Positions 20,041 to 30,654 are shown, counted from the first letter of the stretch. The stretch: DNA of 64,000 nt from Acinetobacter lwoffii (GCF_024129355.1 NZ_JAMXXP010000002.1:124001-188000); one strand, 5' to 3'. Notes: generated from the letters alone by a model not told the origin. Program-made: numbers and translations.

Positions 20041-20059
20041 TACTATAATAGACTTTTAG

Positions 20060-20093
20060 AACAGGCAAGGACGATTTCTTGCCTGTTTTTTTA
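20060..20093 (+). terminator. Hairpin terminator between metQ and metN
   Basis: AACAGGCAAG / CTTGCCTGTT perfect 10-bp stem, 8-base loop, seven T residues. It lies inside the metQNI gene set, so it must be leaky or metN has a separate promoter. Confidence 0.88.
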
Positions 20094-20116
20094 TCCGTGA
20101 TGCAGTTTTTGACACT

Positions 20117-21142
20117 ATGATTGAATTTAAAGATATTTCAAAACAGTATGAGCTTAAGGGTCAAACCTTGCATGCCTTGAATCAGATTAATCTTCAGATT
20201 CCAACCGGCAGTATTTTTGGCATCATCGGTTATAGTGGTGCTGGTAAAAGCACCCTCATCCGTCTGATCAACCTGCTTGAGCGCCCAAGCTCAGGCCGGA
20301 TTATCATTAACGGAACAGATTTTACCGCACTCGATGCCAAAGCATTGCGTCAAGAACGTGCCAGCATCGGCATGATTTTCCAGCATTTCAATTTAATGCA
20401 AACCAAAACCGTGGCAGCCAATATTGAAATGCCAATGAAACTCCTGGGCTGGAGCAAGGCAGAACGAGAAAAACGCCTCGAAGAATTATTAGACTTTATT
20501 GACCTGAAACATAAACGTCATGCATTTCCAGATGAATTGTCTGGCGGTCAAAAGCAGCGTGTTGGTATTGCTCGTGCCCTTGCCAATCATCCAAAAATTT
20601 TACTCTGTGATGAAGCGACTTCTGCACTGGACCCACAAACCACCAAATCTGTTCTACAGCTACTTAAAAAAATTAACGAAGAACAAGGCATCACCATTGT
20701 TATGGTTACCCATGAAATGGATGTGATTGAAACTGTATGTGATTATGTCTCCGTGATGGAAAAAGGTGACGTAATTGAGACCGGTAGTACCTTACAAATA
20801 TTTAGTCAACCACAGCACCCGACCACCAAGAATTTCATTCAGACCGTATTACAGCAGCATTTACCAGTCAATATTCTGACCAATCTGGAAAACCAGAATC
20901 ACAACAGTATTTATTGCCTGAAATTCCTCGGCAGTTCGGCTCAGGAAACCGTGATTCAAGCGGTGATTAAACAATTTAATATCAGTTTAAATATTCTATT
21001 TGCCAATATGACCGAAATTAATGGCACGGTGATTGGCCAGATGTTTATTCAGCTACTGGGTGATGCACAAGAAATTCAAGCAGCAATAAAATTCCTTGAA
21101 CAACACGGCGTACAAGTCGATCAGGCGGGAGTACAGGCATGA
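20117..21142 (+). CDS. metN: Methionine ABC importer, ATPase MetN
   Basis: The 341-residue ATPase has Walker A GYSGAGKS, signature LSGGQKQRVGIARAL, Walker B ILLCDEATSALDP and the switch histidine in MVTHEMD. The last ~95 residues form the NIL domain that senses methionine and inhibits transport. The stop overlaps the metI start by four bases (ATGA), so the two are coupled. Confidence 0.96.
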   Translation: MIEFKDISKQYELKGQTLHALNQINLQIPTGSIFGIIGYSGAGKSTLIRLINLLERPSSGRIIINGTDFTALDAKALRQERASIGMIFQHFNLMQTKTVAANIEMPMKLLGWSKAEREKRLEELLDFIDLKHKRHAFPDELSGGQKQRVGIARALANHPKILLCDEATSALDPQTTKSVLQLLKKINEEQGITIVMVTHEMDVIETVCDYVSVMEKGDVIETGSTLQIFSQPQHPTTKNFIQTVLQQHLPVNILTNLENQNHNSIYCLKFLGSSAQETVIQAVIKQFNISLNILFANMTEINGTVIGQMFIQLLGDAQEIQAAIKFLEQHGVQVDQAGVQA

Positions 21143-21834
21143 GAGATTTGATTGTACAGTGGCTAACAACGATCACGGCGCCGTTCTGGAAAAGCTCCCT
21201 GTCGATAGATCAGTTTGTGACAGCGCTGCAAGAAACCTTTCATATGGTGTTCTTCGCGATGCTATTTGGCTGTATCTGGGGCTTTATTCAGGCGATTACC
21301 CTGTTGGTAACACGTCCGAATGGAATTCTGCCGAATCGTGTGATTTATCACGGTCTCAATCCGATTGTGAATGCGCTACGTTCGCTGCCGTTTATTATCC
21401 TGCTAATCGCAGTCATTCCACTGACCAAGTTAATTGTCGGCACATCGATTGGTACATGGGCAGCGATTGTTCCATTAACCATTTATGTCGGTCCATACAT
21501 TGGTCGCCTGATTGAAACATCTTTACTCGAAGTGAATGAGGGTATTATCGAATCTGCCCAAGCCATGGGCGCGACGCCAATGCAGATTATCTTTAAGTTT
21601 ATTCTGCCGGAAGCGCGTAGTTCCCTGATTCTAAACTTGACTACTGCTACCATCAGTTTGATTGGTGCAACGGCAATGGCCGGTGCTGTCGGTGCCGGGG
21701 GTATTGGTGACTTAGCGATTTCTTATGGTTATCAGCGTTTTGATACCTCTGTAGTCATCATGACGGTAATTGTATTACTGATTCTAGTGCAGATTGTACA
21801 AAGCCTCGGTGACTGGTTATCCCGACTTCGTTAA
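21139..21834 (+). CDS. metI: Methionine ABC importer, permease MetI
   Basis: A 231-residue inner-membrane protein with five or six helices and the permease coupling loop ESAQAMGATPMQIIFKFILPEA. It overlaps metN by four bases and pairs with it as MetNI. Confidence 0.95.
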   Translation: MRDLIVQWLTTITAPFWKSSLSIDQFVTALQETFHMVFFAMLFGCIWGFIQAITLLVTRPNGILPNRVIYHGLNPIVNALRSLPFIILLIAVIPLTKLIVGTSIGTWAAIVPLTIYVGPYIGRLIETSLLEVNEGIIESAQAMGATPMQIIFKFILPEARSSLILNLTTATISLIGATAMAGAVGAGGIGDLAISYGYQRFDTSVVIMTVIVLLILVQIVQSLGDWLSRLR

Positions 21835-21855
21835 GCTAGTTTTTATGTATGAATA

Positions 21856-21880
21856 AGGCCCTCTAAAAAGAGGGTTTTAT
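21856..21880 (+). terminator. Terminator after metI
   Basis: CCCTCT / AGAGGG stem with an AAAA loop and a TTTTATTG tail, about 25 bases after the stop. Confidence 0.8.
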
Positions 21881-21949
21881 TGTTTTTAATACTTACGATC
21901 CCTTTCTCATTATTTCAAAGTAAAGTCCTGCAACTATTTGATACGTGCC

Positions 21950-22045
21950 ACGGCGACAGGAAGTCGCCCGTTGATTTGTGGCACATGGAAGTGCCATCAG
22001 ATCAACAAAGGGATTTTGTTACTTTTGTCCCGTCAAAAGTAAAAG
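21950..22045. repeat. Multi-hairpin intergenic repeat upstream of dnaE
   Basis: Three inverted repeats follow one another: GGCGAC/GTCGCC (21952-21968), TGGCAC/GTGCCA (21979-21996) nested inside GTTGAT/ATCAAC (21970-22006), and TTACTTTTG/CAAAAGTAA (22019-22042). It has no coding capacity. The dense nested symmetry is typical of mobile intergenic repeats; from memory, similar stretches occur in other Acinetobacter genomes. It fills the metI-dnaE gap. Confidence 0.6.
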
Positions 22046-22191
22046 AAAATATCTTCTAACAACTAACTAAATAATCAGCTTAAAAAATCAAATTCAAACT
22101 TGACCTAAAAGTTAGCCATTTCCCCTCAATTTCAAACTGAAACAATAAATCCCATGTTAAACTATTCAATGGTTTTAGCAGGGACTCATCT

Positions 22192-25100
22192 ATGCACTTT
22201 GTTCATCTTGGTATTCATACAGAATTTTCGATTACTGAATCCATCGTACGGATACCTGACTTGGTCAAAGCTGCCGAAGAAGAACAGATGCCTGCCCTTG
22301 CGCTCACGGATCTTTCTAACCTGCATGCTGCCGTCAAGTTCTATGGCAAATGTCTGAGCAAAGGCATCAAGCCGATTCTGGGTTCTGAAATTCGCCTGAA
22401 TGATGCCGAACATCGCATGACCTTATTGGCCATGACCAATACCGGCTGGCGCAACTTGACTGAACTGGTGTCTGAAGGCTTTATCAGTGGTCAACAACTG
22501 GATATTCCCTGCGTTCAAAAACAATGGATTTTAAATCAGCCTGAGGACATGATTGCCCTGCTCGGCATGCATTCCGATGTCGGCAAAATGCTGATGAGTT
22601 CAAATCCGCAAAAAGCCGAACCGCTGCTGGAAGAATGGGTCGAAAAATTTGGTAATCGTGTTTATCTTGCCCTGACCCGTACCAATCGTCCGGATGAAGA
22701 TAACTTTATTCTGGAAGCCGTTAAGCTGGCAAAAAAATACAATATCGGTGTGGTCGCACATAATGATGTGCATTTCATGACCCGTGAAGATTATGAAGCG
22801 CATGAAGCACGGGTATGTATTGCAGATGGTTATGTGCTTGGTGACAACCGCCGCCCTAAAACCTATTCACCTGAACAATATTTCAAATCTGCTGAAGAAA
22901 TGACGGCGCTGTTCTCGGATATTCCATCTGCGATTGAGAACACCTATCACATTGCCAAACGCTGTAATGTGACGCTGCAACTGGGCAAATACTTCCTGCC
23001 TGATTATCCGATTCCTGAAGGTCATACCATTGATACCTTCTTTGCACACTTGTCCAAAGAAGGTTTGGAAGAACGCCTGAATTTCCTGTATCCGCCTGAA
23101 CAACGTGATGAAGACTGGCCAGAAATCCGCAAGCCTTATGATGAGCGTATCGAATACGAGATTAACATCATTAACTCGATGGGATTCCCGGGCTACTTCC
23201 TGATCGTGATGGACTTCATTCAGTGGTCGAAAAGTAACGGCGTTCCGGTCGGTCCGGGCCGTGGTTCGGGTGCAGGTTCACTGGTCGCCTATAGCTTAAA
23301 AATTACCGATCTTGACCCGCTGCGTTATGAACTGCTGTTCGAACGTTTCCTGAACCCGGAACGTGTTTCGATGCCCGACTTCGACGTCGATTTCTGTATC
23401 GCAGGCCGTGACCGCGTGATTGACTATGTAGCACGTACCTATGGCCGTGATGCAGTCTCCCAGATTGCAACATTCGGCACTATGGCGGCCAAAGGTGCGA
23501 TTCGTGATGTTGCCCGCGTTTTGGGTAAATCTTATGGCTTGGCGGATCGTATCTCGAAAATGATTCCGACCAAGCCTTTAGGTCTAAGCCTGCTTGAGTC
23601 ACTAGAAGCTGAACCCCAGCTTAAAGATATCGTCACCAATCCATCCAATCCAGACCATGACGATGCAGCCGAAATCTGGGAAATGGCACTGAAACTGGAA
23701 GGTATTACCCGAAACACCGGTAAACACGCCGGTGGTGTGGTGATCTCGCCAACCAAAATTACCGATTTCTCTGCGGTCATGTGTGATGCCGATGGTACCG
23801 GACGCGTGGCACAGTTCGATAAAGACGATGTCGAATCTGCAGGTCTGGTGAAGTTTGACTTCTTGGGTTTGCGTAACCTGACGGTGATTGAAGATGCGGT
23901 TAAAAATATCAATAAACGCATCAAAGCGGATAAACCTTTAGATATTGCTTATATCCCGCTTGAAGATAAAGACGCATATCTGGTCTTTGCCAATGCCAAC
24001 ACCACCGCGGTATTCCAGTTTGAATCCGTGGGCATGAAGAAGATGCTGAAAGAGGCACGCCCGAGCAAGTTTGAAGAAATTATTGCCTTCGTATCGCTGT
24101 ACCGTCCAGGCCCGATGGATCTGATTCCTGACTTTATCCACCGGATGCATGGTGGCGATTTTGAATATCTGCATCCCTTGCTTGAAGGCGTACTAGAACC
24201 CACCTACGGGATTATGGTGTATCAGGAACAGGTAATGCAGGCTGCACAGTATTGTGCCGGCTATACCCTCGGTGGCGCGGACTTGTTACGTCGGGCCATG
24301 GGTAAGAAAAAACCGGAAGAAATGGTCAAACAGCGCCAGATCTTTATTGAAGGTGCATCGAAAAAAGACATTGATGAAGCTACGGCCAACCATATCTTTG
24401 ACTATATGGAAAAGTTTGCCGGCTATGGTTTTAACAAATCGCATGCGGCTGCCTATGCTTTGGTTGCCTACCAAACTGCATGGCTGAAAGCGCATTATCC
24501 GGCTGAATTCCTGTCGGCAGTATTGACCTCGGAGATGCAGAACACCGACAACGTGGTATTCCTGATTGATGACTGTCGCAAAAATAATCTGGAAGTTTTA
24601 CCGCCGTCAGTGAATATGTCGCTGTATCAATTCCATGCTATCGATGAGCAAACCATTGTCTATGGTCTGGGTGCGATCAAAGGCGTCGGTGAAGCGGCGA
24701 TGCAGTCAGTGATTGACTCGCGTGCGCAAGAAGGTTCATTCCGTGACTTGTTTGATTTCTGTCATCGTATTGACCTGAAAAAAATCAATAAGCGTACTCT
24801 GGAAGCACTGATTCGTTCAGGTGCATTGGATTGCTTAGGCATTGACCGCGCCGACCTGATGGCGCAACTGCCTGAAGCGGTTCAAGCTGCGGAACAGGCA
24901 CGTTCCAATCGTGAAACCGGCATCATGGACCTGTTTGGCGAAGTGGAAGAAGTTCAGCGCAAGCCATCTAAACCGGTCAAGCCATGGGCGGATGAAGTTC
25001 GCCTGAAAGGTGAAAAAGACACGCTTGGCCTGTATCTGACTGGCCACCCGATTGATGTGTATCGCAATGAGCTGAAAGCCTTTGTGCCTTGTCAGATCAA

Positions 25101-25764
25101 TGAGCTGACGCCGACCCGCCGTGGCGTGACCACCGTGTTTGCAGGACTGGTGGTGGATATTGCCAATTTCCCGAACCGGATGATGATGACACTGGATGAT
25201 GGTACGGCACGGATTGAAATTTCAGCCAATCACGAACGCTTCAACCGCTTTAAAGAGATTATCCAGCTCGATAAAGTGGTGGTGATTGAAGGCGAAATCT
25301 ATGAGCGTGAAGGCTTTGACCGTCCGATGGGACGCCTCACCAAAGCATTCAGCCTGAATGAAATTCGCCAGAAACGTGCCAATAGCATCAAGATCACTCT
25401 CACAGCCGAGCATTTCAGCAAGAGCTTGAGCCGTGACTTGCAGCAGATTCTGACTCCTTATTGCAATGTTGATATGTCCGCACATATTCCGGTGATTCTA
25501 TATCTGGATTACCCGTATGCCACGACTGAACTGCATCTGGGTCTCAACTGGAAAGTCGCCCCACTGGATGAGCTCCTAGCCAAATTGCGTGATTATTTTG
25601 GTAAAGAAGCCTTGCATATTGAGTATCAGGTCAAGTCCAAAGCTGCCAAAGCCGTGTCCTATGAACAGGCCAAGCCGGTGGATATTCCTCCGCCGCCTGC
25701 GGACATGAGCATGGATGATGCACTGGAGCTGTATCAGGCTGAATCCCAGCCGCAATATTCATAA
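22192..25764 (+). CDS. dnaE: DNA polymerase III alpha subunit DnaE
   Basis: The catalytic subunit of the replicative polymerase. The 1190-residue protein has the N-terminal PHP domain (FVHLGIHTEFSI onward), the palm with PDFDVDFC (catalytic aspartates), GPGRGSGAGSLVAY and KHAGGVVISP in the fingers region, tandem helix-hairpin-helix, and a C-terminal OB fold (VFAGLVVDIANF). Length is normal for the DnaE1 type. The start is the ATG at 22192, giving the usual MHFVHLG N-terminus. It lies alone with trmJ 37 bases downstream. Confidence 0.97.
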   Translation: MHFVHLGIHTEFSITESIVRIPDLVKAAEEEQMPALALTDLSNLHAAVKFYGKCLSKGIKPILGSEIRLNDAEHRMTLLAMTNTGWRNLTELVSEGFISGQQLDIPCVQKQWILNQPEDMIALLGMHSDVGKMLMSSNPQKAEPLLEEWVEKFGNRVYLALTRTNRPDEDNFILEAVKLAKKYNIGVVAHNDVHFMTREDYEAHEARVCIADGYVLGDNRRPKTYSPEQYFKSAEEMTALFSDIPSAIENTYHIAKRCNVTLQLGKYFLPDYPIPEGHTIDTFFAHLSKEGLEERLNFLYPPEQRDEDWPEIRKPYDERIEYEINIINSMGFPGYFLIVMDFIQWSKSNGVPVGPGRGSGAGSLVAYSLKITDLDPLRYELLFERFLNPERVSMPDFDVDFCIAGRDRVIDYVARTYGRDAVSQIATFGTMAAKGAIRDVARVLGKSYGLADRISKMIPTKPLGLSLLESLEAEPQLKDIVTNPSNPDHDDAAEIWEMALKLEGITRNTGKHAGGVVISPTKITDFSAVMCDADGTGRVAQFDKDDVESAGLVKFDFLGLRNLTVIEDAVKNINKRIKADKPLDIAYIPLEDKDAYLVFANANTTAVFQFESVGMKKMLKEARPSKFEEIIAFVSLYRPGPMDLIPDFIHRMHGGDFEYLHPLLEGVLEPTYGIMVYQEQVMQAAQYCAGYTLGGADLLRRAMGKKKPEEMVKQRQIFIEGASKKDIDEATANHIFDYMEKFAGYGFNKSHAAAYALVAYQTAWLKAHYPAEFLSAVLTSEMQNTDNVVFLIDDCRKNNLEVLPPSVNMSLYQFHAIDEQTIVYGLGAIKGVGEAAMQSVIDSRAQEGSFRDLFDFCHRIDLKKINKRTLEALIRSGALDCLGIDRADLMAQLPEAVQAAEQARSNRETGIMDLFGEVEEVQRKPSKPVKPWADEVRLKGEKDTLGLYLTGHPIDVYRNELKAFVPCQINELTPTRRGVTTVFAGLVVDIANFPNRMMMTLDDGTARIEISANHERFNRFKEIIQLDKVVVIEGEIYEREGFDRPMGRLTKAFSLNEIRQKRANSIKITLTAEHFSKSLSRDLQQILTPYCNVDMSAHIPVILYLDYPYATTELHLGLNWKVAPLDELLAKLRDYFGKEALHIEYQVKSKAAKAVSYEQAKPVDIPPPPADMSMDDALELYQAESQPQYS

Positions 25765-25801
25765 ATCCTGATCTTTAAAACACCTTAAAATTGGAATCCT
25801 C

Positions 25802-26650
25802 ATGAGTCAAATTGACAATGCTGCTGTTTCAGCACATCTCTCCCATGTGCGTATTGTCATGGTCAATACCACTTTACCTGCCAATATCGGCAGTGCCTTA
25901 CGTGCCATGAAAACCATGGGCTTGTCCAAGCTGGTTCTGGTGGCACCTAAAACCTATCCACATCCGGATATTGACGCGCTGGCCGCGGGTGCAACTGACC
26001 TGATCGAGCAGATCGAGATTGTAGAAACCCTTGAAGATGCCATTAAAGACTGTCAGATTGTATTCGGTACCAGCGCACGTAGCCGTACCATTCCCTGGCC
26101 GCTGTTAGATGTGCGCCCTGCCGCTGAAAAAGCCATGACCGCCGTGGTACAAGATCAGCAGGAAGTCGCGATTCTATTTGGCCGTGAAGACCGTGGTCTG
26201 ACCAATGAAGAACTGGCGATGGCCAACTATCACCTGACTATTCCTGTGAATACTGATTATGGCGTACTGAATGTAGCTCAGGCGATTCAGGTGATCTGCT
26301 ATGAAATGCGCATGGCGACGATGAGTCAAATTGAACAGCCACGTAATGCTAAAGCGACCATGCAAGTCATTGATGGCATTGAAATGGAATGGGATGAACC
26401 CTTGGTCAATCATGCGCAGATGGAACAGTTCTATCCGCACTTGGAAAAAATGCTGGCAGAAATTGAATTTATGGATCCAAAAAATCCAAGATTATTGCCT
26501 TTACGCTTGCGTCGTCTCTTCGGACGTATACAATTAGATCGTATGGAATATCACTTACTTCGTGGTATTTTCAGCCGTGTTCAGGCATTGAATAACGGTA
26601 CCTGGAAAAAATCTTCACACACATCATCACAGGACGAGGATCAAATCTAA
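25802..26650 (+). CDS. trmJ: tRNA (cytidine/uridine-2'-O-)-methyltransferase TrmJ
   Basis: SPOUT-class enzyme that methylates the ribose of tRNA position 32. The 282-residue protein has the N-terminal [24 protein letters not shown], the knotted SAM site [15 protein letters not shown] and [16 protein letters not shown]. The stop overlaps the cysE start region by one base, so the two are co-transcribed, an arrangement known in other gammaproteobacteria where iscR often follows; here iscR does not. Confidence 0.95.
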   Translation: MSQIDNAAVSAHLSHVRIVMVNTTLPANIGSALRAMKTMGLSKLVLVAPKTYPHPDIDALAAGATDLIEQIEIVETLEDAIKDCQIVFGTSARSRTIPWPLLDVRPAAEKAMTAVVQDQQEVAILFGREDRGLTNEELAMANYHLTIPVNTDYGVLNVAQAIQVICYEMRMATMSQIEQPRNAKATMQVIDGIEMEWDEPLVNHAQMEQFYPHLEKMLAEIEFMDPKNPRLLPLRLRRLFGRIQLDRMEYHLLRGIFSRVQALNNGTWKKSSHTSSQDEDQI

Positions 26651-27459
26651 TGCTAAAACAGCTCAAAGAAGATATACAAGCTGTCTTTGCGCGCGATCCT
26701 GCAGCACGCAATACCTTAGAAGTCTTAACCACTTACCCTGGCATTCATGCGCTGATCATGCATCGCATGGCACATGAGCTATGGAACAAAGACTGTAAAG
26801 GAACTGCGCGTGCGTTGTCTTCGTTTAGCCGGTTTGCCACGGGCATTGAAATCCATCCGGGTGCAAAAATTGGCCGCCGTTTCTTTATCGATCACGGTAT
26901 GGGTGTAGTCATTGGCGAAACTGCTGAAATTGGCGATGATGTCACCCTTTATCACGGTGTGACTTTGGGTGGAACGACCTGGAATAAAGGTAAACGTCAT
27001 CCAACGCTAGAAGATGGCGTGGTAGTCGGTGCTGGTGCCAAGATTCTTGGGCCATTTACCGTAGGTAAAAATGCCAAAGTCGGTTCTAATGCGGTCGTTA
27101 CCAAAGCGGTTCCTGAAAACGCCACAGCTGTGGGCAACCCGGCACGTTTTATTACCAAAGACAAACCCAAAGATGATGCTGAAGCCCGTCGTCGTGACTA
27201 TGCCGAAAGTATCGGTTTCCAGCCCTATGCCGCGACTGAAGATCAGTCTGATCCGATTTTAGAAGGTATGCGGATTCTGCTGGATCGCATTCAGCAAAAT
27301 GAAAAACGCATGAACAACTTGTGCAATCGTCTTTCTTTGTTAGATCCGACCTTTAACAAGCAGCAACAGGATGGCCAGCCTTTGAGCAAAAAAGAGTTGG
27401 AGATTCTGGAAGAAGCGCGCCGTGAATGTGAAGCGCAAACCAGCCAATCCAAGGCCTGA
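26650..27459 (+). CDS. cysE: Serine O-acetyltransferase CysE
   Basis: Makes O-acetylserine for cysteine synthesis. The 269-residue protein has the short N-terminal helical part and then left-handed beta-helix hexapeptide repeats: [42 protein letters not shown] and [22 protein letters not shown], with the catalytic His/Asp in FIDHGMG. The C-terminal ~70 residues are a polar, helical extension. It begins at the last base of trmJ. Confidence 0.95.
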   Translation: MLKQLKEDIQAVFARDPAARNTLEVLTTYPGIHALIMHRMAHELWNKDCKGTARALSSFSRFATGIEIHPGAKIGRRFFIDHGMGVVIGETAEIGDDVTLYHGVTLGGTTWNKGKRHPTLEDGVVVGAGAKILGPFTVGKNAKVGSNAVVTKAVPENATAVGNPARFITKDKPKDDAEARRRDYAESIGFQPYAATEDQSDPILEGMRILLDRIQQNEKRMNNLCNRLSLLDPTFNKQQQDGQPLSKKELEILEEARRECEAQTSQSKA

Positions 27460-27491
27460 ATATCACACTTCACTCTGTAACACGGGTTTAC

Positions 27492-27538
27492 TTGCATGAT
27501 CGTTATAGTTTTCATAGACTGACGATCATGCAATTTTT
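27492..27538 (+). terminator. Terminator after cysE
   Basis: TTGCATGATCGT / ACGATCATGCAA perfect 12-bp stem, 18-base loop, TTTTT tail. Confidence 0.85.
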
Positions 27539-27576
27539 GAATAGATGTTTTAAAAATAACAGAATGGATGACTATT

Positions 27577-28527
27577 ATGACCTTTAAGCCCTTGGCACTT
27601 GCTTGCTTAGCATTCACAATTACTGCGTGTTCAACCACTCCTCAGAAATCTGCTGAGAAACCTGTAGATCAAGTGGTTTTTGTAGAGCCTGAACTGAGCC
27701 CACCATTTTATGCTTTAAATCCATTCAATTATAATGAACCACCTGAATTTGAAGTGCATTTGAAAAAAGCTGCAGCGCAGCCTGTAACCAAGATGGTGGT
27801 GACGGATCCTAATGATCCATCCAAGCAACTGACCCTGGATGTGAATAAACTGATTATTCCAGTGGTAGATAGCAATACACGTGCAATGCGTTATGCAGCA
27901 CTTGCCAATTCAAATGAAATCGATATCACCGAAATTGACGATTTCCTGCAAATGGTCGAAGGTAAGGCACGTCATTATCCACCACGTTTCAGCGATCGTC
28001 AGGAACGCCGTGGTTTTGAAGCCAAATTGCGTGAAGTCACCCGACAACTGGATACTTTAGCGGCCCGTCCAAATGCCTCTTTTGATGTGTTGATGCGTGC
28101 TTTTAAAGCCAGCGTGATGGCACGTAACTTGGATCTGGGTTCAGTTTATACCACCAATTCCCTGACCTATGCCCAGCGTATTCTCAAAATTAACCCGGAT
28201 GATCCTGAAGTCAACTTCTGGTTTGGTTTTGGTCTGTCTGAAGGCGGTGGTCAACGAGAAGCCATCGCTTATCTGGACAAAGCCATGAAAGCTGGCGTTC
28301 AGGAGGCTTATCTTTCTGCAGCCAATAACTATATTGCATTAGAACAGAAAAAAAATGCCACTCAAACCTTGGCGAACTATAAGGTGAAATATCCGCAAGA
28401 AGCTGAAGTAGCCGACCGTCTGATTCAGGAAATTGAAAAAAATGGCCGCTGGAATGTTTGGCAAATTCTGCAAACATCAACACCCGCTCCGGCTACAGAC
28501 CCAGCAACAGCACCGGTAACCCCATAA
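27577..28527 (+). CDS. Lipoprotein with TPR-like repeats, function unknown
   Basis: A ~316-residue lipoprotein. The signal peptide ends TITACSTTP (lipidated cysteine). The middle (about residues 110-280) has helical tetratricopeptide-like repeats (YAQRILKINPDDPEVNFWFGFGLSEGG, AIAYLDKAMKAGVQEAYLSAAN); the end is Pro/Ala/Thr-rich. An ATG three codons upstream (27568) could also start it. It probably sits in the envelope as an assembly or scaffolding factor; no named family was recognised. Confidence 0.75.
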   Translation: MTFKPLALACLAFTITACSTTPQKSAEKPVDQVVFVEPELSPPFYALNPFNYNEPPEFEVHLKKAAAQPVTKMVVTDPNDPSKQLTLDVNKLIIPVVDSNTRAMRYAALANSNEIDITEIDDFLQMVEGKARHYPPRFSDRQERRGFEAKLREVTRQLDTLAARPNASFDVLMRAFKASVMARNLDLGSVYTTNSLTYAQRILKINPDDPEVNFWFGFGLSEGGGQREAIAYLDKAMKAGVQEAYLSAANNYIALEQKKNATQTLANYKVKYPQEAEVADRLIQEIEKNGRWNVWQILQTSTPAPATDPATAPVTP

Positions 28528-28552
28528 TCAAGATTCGCTTCAATTTGATTAC

Positions 28553-28582
28553 AAATAGACTGCTACGGCGGTCTATTTTTAT
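28553..28582 (+). terminator. Terminator after the TPR lipoprotein gene
   Basis: AAATAGAC / GTCTATTTTT stem around a TGCTACGGCG loop. Confidence 0.75.
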
Positions 28583-28647
28583 GGGAAAAAATTAGTAAAA
28601 TACAAAACATTATCCCGCTTTATAACTTGAATTCAGTGAAAAGTTTT

Positions 28648-30654
28648 ATGCACGAAAAAATAAATAAAAGATTAATGCTGTGCACTTTACTCATCACCAG
28701 CGTACTCAGCGGCTGTCAGGTGGTCAGTGTTAAGGAACAGGCGATTAATGTCACGCTGAACAATGAGCGTGACAGCATCTTGACCCGCGACAAGCTCAGT
28801 GAAGCCAGTCTGAATGTGTTGTCCATGACAGGTCGTGAAGCCCAGATCTGTATTGATCAGCCCGAAGAATGTGTGGAAGATCTGAAAAGTATTCCCCAAA
28901 TTTTAGATGAACAATTGCTTTCTACAGCAAGTGAATTATATCTAGCCAACTCCTTACAAAATGCCAAGTCTGCTGAATGTAACACCGGAATTTTAAACAA
29001 AACCCGATCACCGGAAAAACAGCAACAACACAAGCAGAACATCCAGAAATGTCTGGATCAGCAGCTCACTATGCTGGATAAAAGCATTCGTTATAGCTAT
29101 GCCTATCTATTTAAAACCGAGCGTGCGCCGCAAGAGCGTATTTTTGATAACCGCCAGGTTCAGATTCGTGACTTTTATAACCTGGCGATTGCCCATCTGA
29201 TTCAACGCTATGCTGAACGTTATGAAGCCAAACAGTCCGGCCAGCGCATTCAGGTCGGTGACAGTGTATACACCATTGATCTGGAAAATTTTCCGCAGCT
29301 GAAAAACCAGACCATTGAACAGCTGATGTCCACCTATAACATGAACTTTTCCGGCCTGCGTTCTATCACCCGCCGTGATGGTTTTGGTTCAGAATTTTTA
29401 GTGGTCTTACCTGAAGCACAGCAAACCGAGCAGGATAAAAAATATATTGTCGATCCGCTCAAGCACAACTATCCAAATGGTATCAATCCAAACATTCATT
29501 CAGCCCGCTATCTGGCGACCACCATTACCGCTGTACCCAAATCCGCGAATTCGACGGAACAGATTTTATCTACTTCAGAGTTTCACCTGAAACTGTATGA
29601 TCCTTATAAGCATGAAAAGATTAAGGTGGCTTCGAAAGAATATGCGCTAGCCGCCAACTTTTCCGCACCTTACGGTTTATGGCTGGCCGAGAACAATCTG
29701 GGGCGTTTAGCCTATCTGACGCTGATTAATCGCGAAGACAGTCTGAGCATGCCGCACCTGTACATGCTGGAACCTTATAATCCGGACAAGAAAGTGCTGG
29801 TATTGATTCATGGCCTGGCCAGTAGTCCTGAAGCCTGGATTCGTCTGACCAACGACATTATGGGTGATCCGGTATTAAGAGAAAATTTCCAGGTCTGGCA
29901 GGTATTTTATTCTACTAATATGCCGATTCTGGAAAGCCGTTTTCAAATTAATGCACTGGTTCAGCAAGGCTTTGCCCGGGGTGCGAACAATGCGCCAGCC
30001 AAAAAAGATGCGGTACTGGTCGGACACAGTATGGGAGGTGTAATTGCCCGTTTAATGGTCAGTCAGGCCGATATTACCCAAGATGCATTCAAGCTGGTAC
30101 AAAATACCCGCATTGCACAATTTAAGGATAACCCGCTCTTTAAAGCACGCCTGCAAATGCAACCTATTCCGAATTTCACCCGGGCCATTTTCTTAGCGAC
30201 ACCGCATCGTGGGACGGAATATGCCGATCGCTGGCATACTAAACTGGCCCGTAAAATTATCCGCATACCAGGCGCATTTTTGGGTGCCTTTGCCGATACC
30301 CTGCAAGGTGAGATCGGGTTAAACGAGTTTGTCAAAGAACTGGGACATGACCTGATTCAGAATGGCCCAAGCGATCTGAGTGAAAATTCGAAATTTACTG
30401 CATTAACAAAGGATATTCAGCCTTCTAAAAATATCAAATTTCATTCTATTATCGGCAATACGGTAGATACTCAAGATACCAAGCTCATGAGTGATGATAT
30501 CGTTTCATACGAAAGTGCTTACTTGGAAGGTGCAGTATCTAGCAAAGTGATTAAGGGCGGCCACTCGATTCAGGAAACGCCTGAAGCCGTACTGGAATTA
30601 CGCCGGATTCTCAGATTACATCTGACCGATCTTGGTCTTTATGATCCGGAATAA
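28648..30654 (+). CDS. Large lipoprotein with alpha/beta hydrolase (lipase-like) domain
   Basis: A 668-residue envelope lipoprotein. The signal peptide ends SVLSGCQVV. The N-terminal ~380 residues form a domain I do not recognise. The C-terminal ~290 residues are an alpha/beta hydrolase: the oxyanion segment LIHGLASSPEAW, the nucleophile elbow VGHSMGGVIARLMV (serine near residue 460), an aspartate region and a late KGGHSIQETPEA histidine. The substrate is probably a lipid or ester. The frame also opens from a TTG at 28627; the ATG at 28648 is preferred. Confidence 0.85.
   Translation: MHEKINKRLMLCTLLITSVLSGCQVVSVKEQAINVTLNNERDSILTRDKLSEASLNVLSMTGREAQICIDQPEECVEDLKSIPQILDEQLLSTASELYLANSLQNAKSAECNTGILNKTRSPEKQQQHKQNIQKCLDQQLTMLDKSIRYSYAYLFKTERAPQERIFDNRQVQIRDFYNLAIAHLIQRYAERYEAKQSGQRIQVGDSVYTIDLENFPQLKNQTIEQLMSTYNMNFSGLRSITRRDGFGSEFLVVLPEAQQTEQDKKYIVDPLKHNYPNGINPNIHSARYLATTITAVPKSANSTEQILSTSEFHLKLYDPYKHEKIKVASKEYALAANFSAPYGLWLAENNLGRLAYLTLINREDSLSMPHLYMLEPYNPDKKVLVLIHGLASSPEAWIRLTNDIMGDPVLRENFQVWQVFYSTNMPILESRFQINALVQQGFARGANNAPAKKDAVLVGHSMGGVIARLMVSQADITQDAFKLVQNTRIAQFKDNPLFKARLQMQPIPNFTRAIFLATPHRGTEYADRWHTKLARKIIRIPGAFLGAFADTLQGEIGLNEFVKELGHDLIQNGPSDLSENSKFTALTKDIQPSKNIKFHSIIGNTVDTQDTKLMSDDIVSYESAYLEGAVSSKVIKGGHSIQETPEAVLELRRILRLHLTDLGLYDPE

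Noticed and set aside
23532..23924. 130-residue open frame antisense to dnaE
   Set aside because: Lies fully in the dnaE core; no independent start signal.
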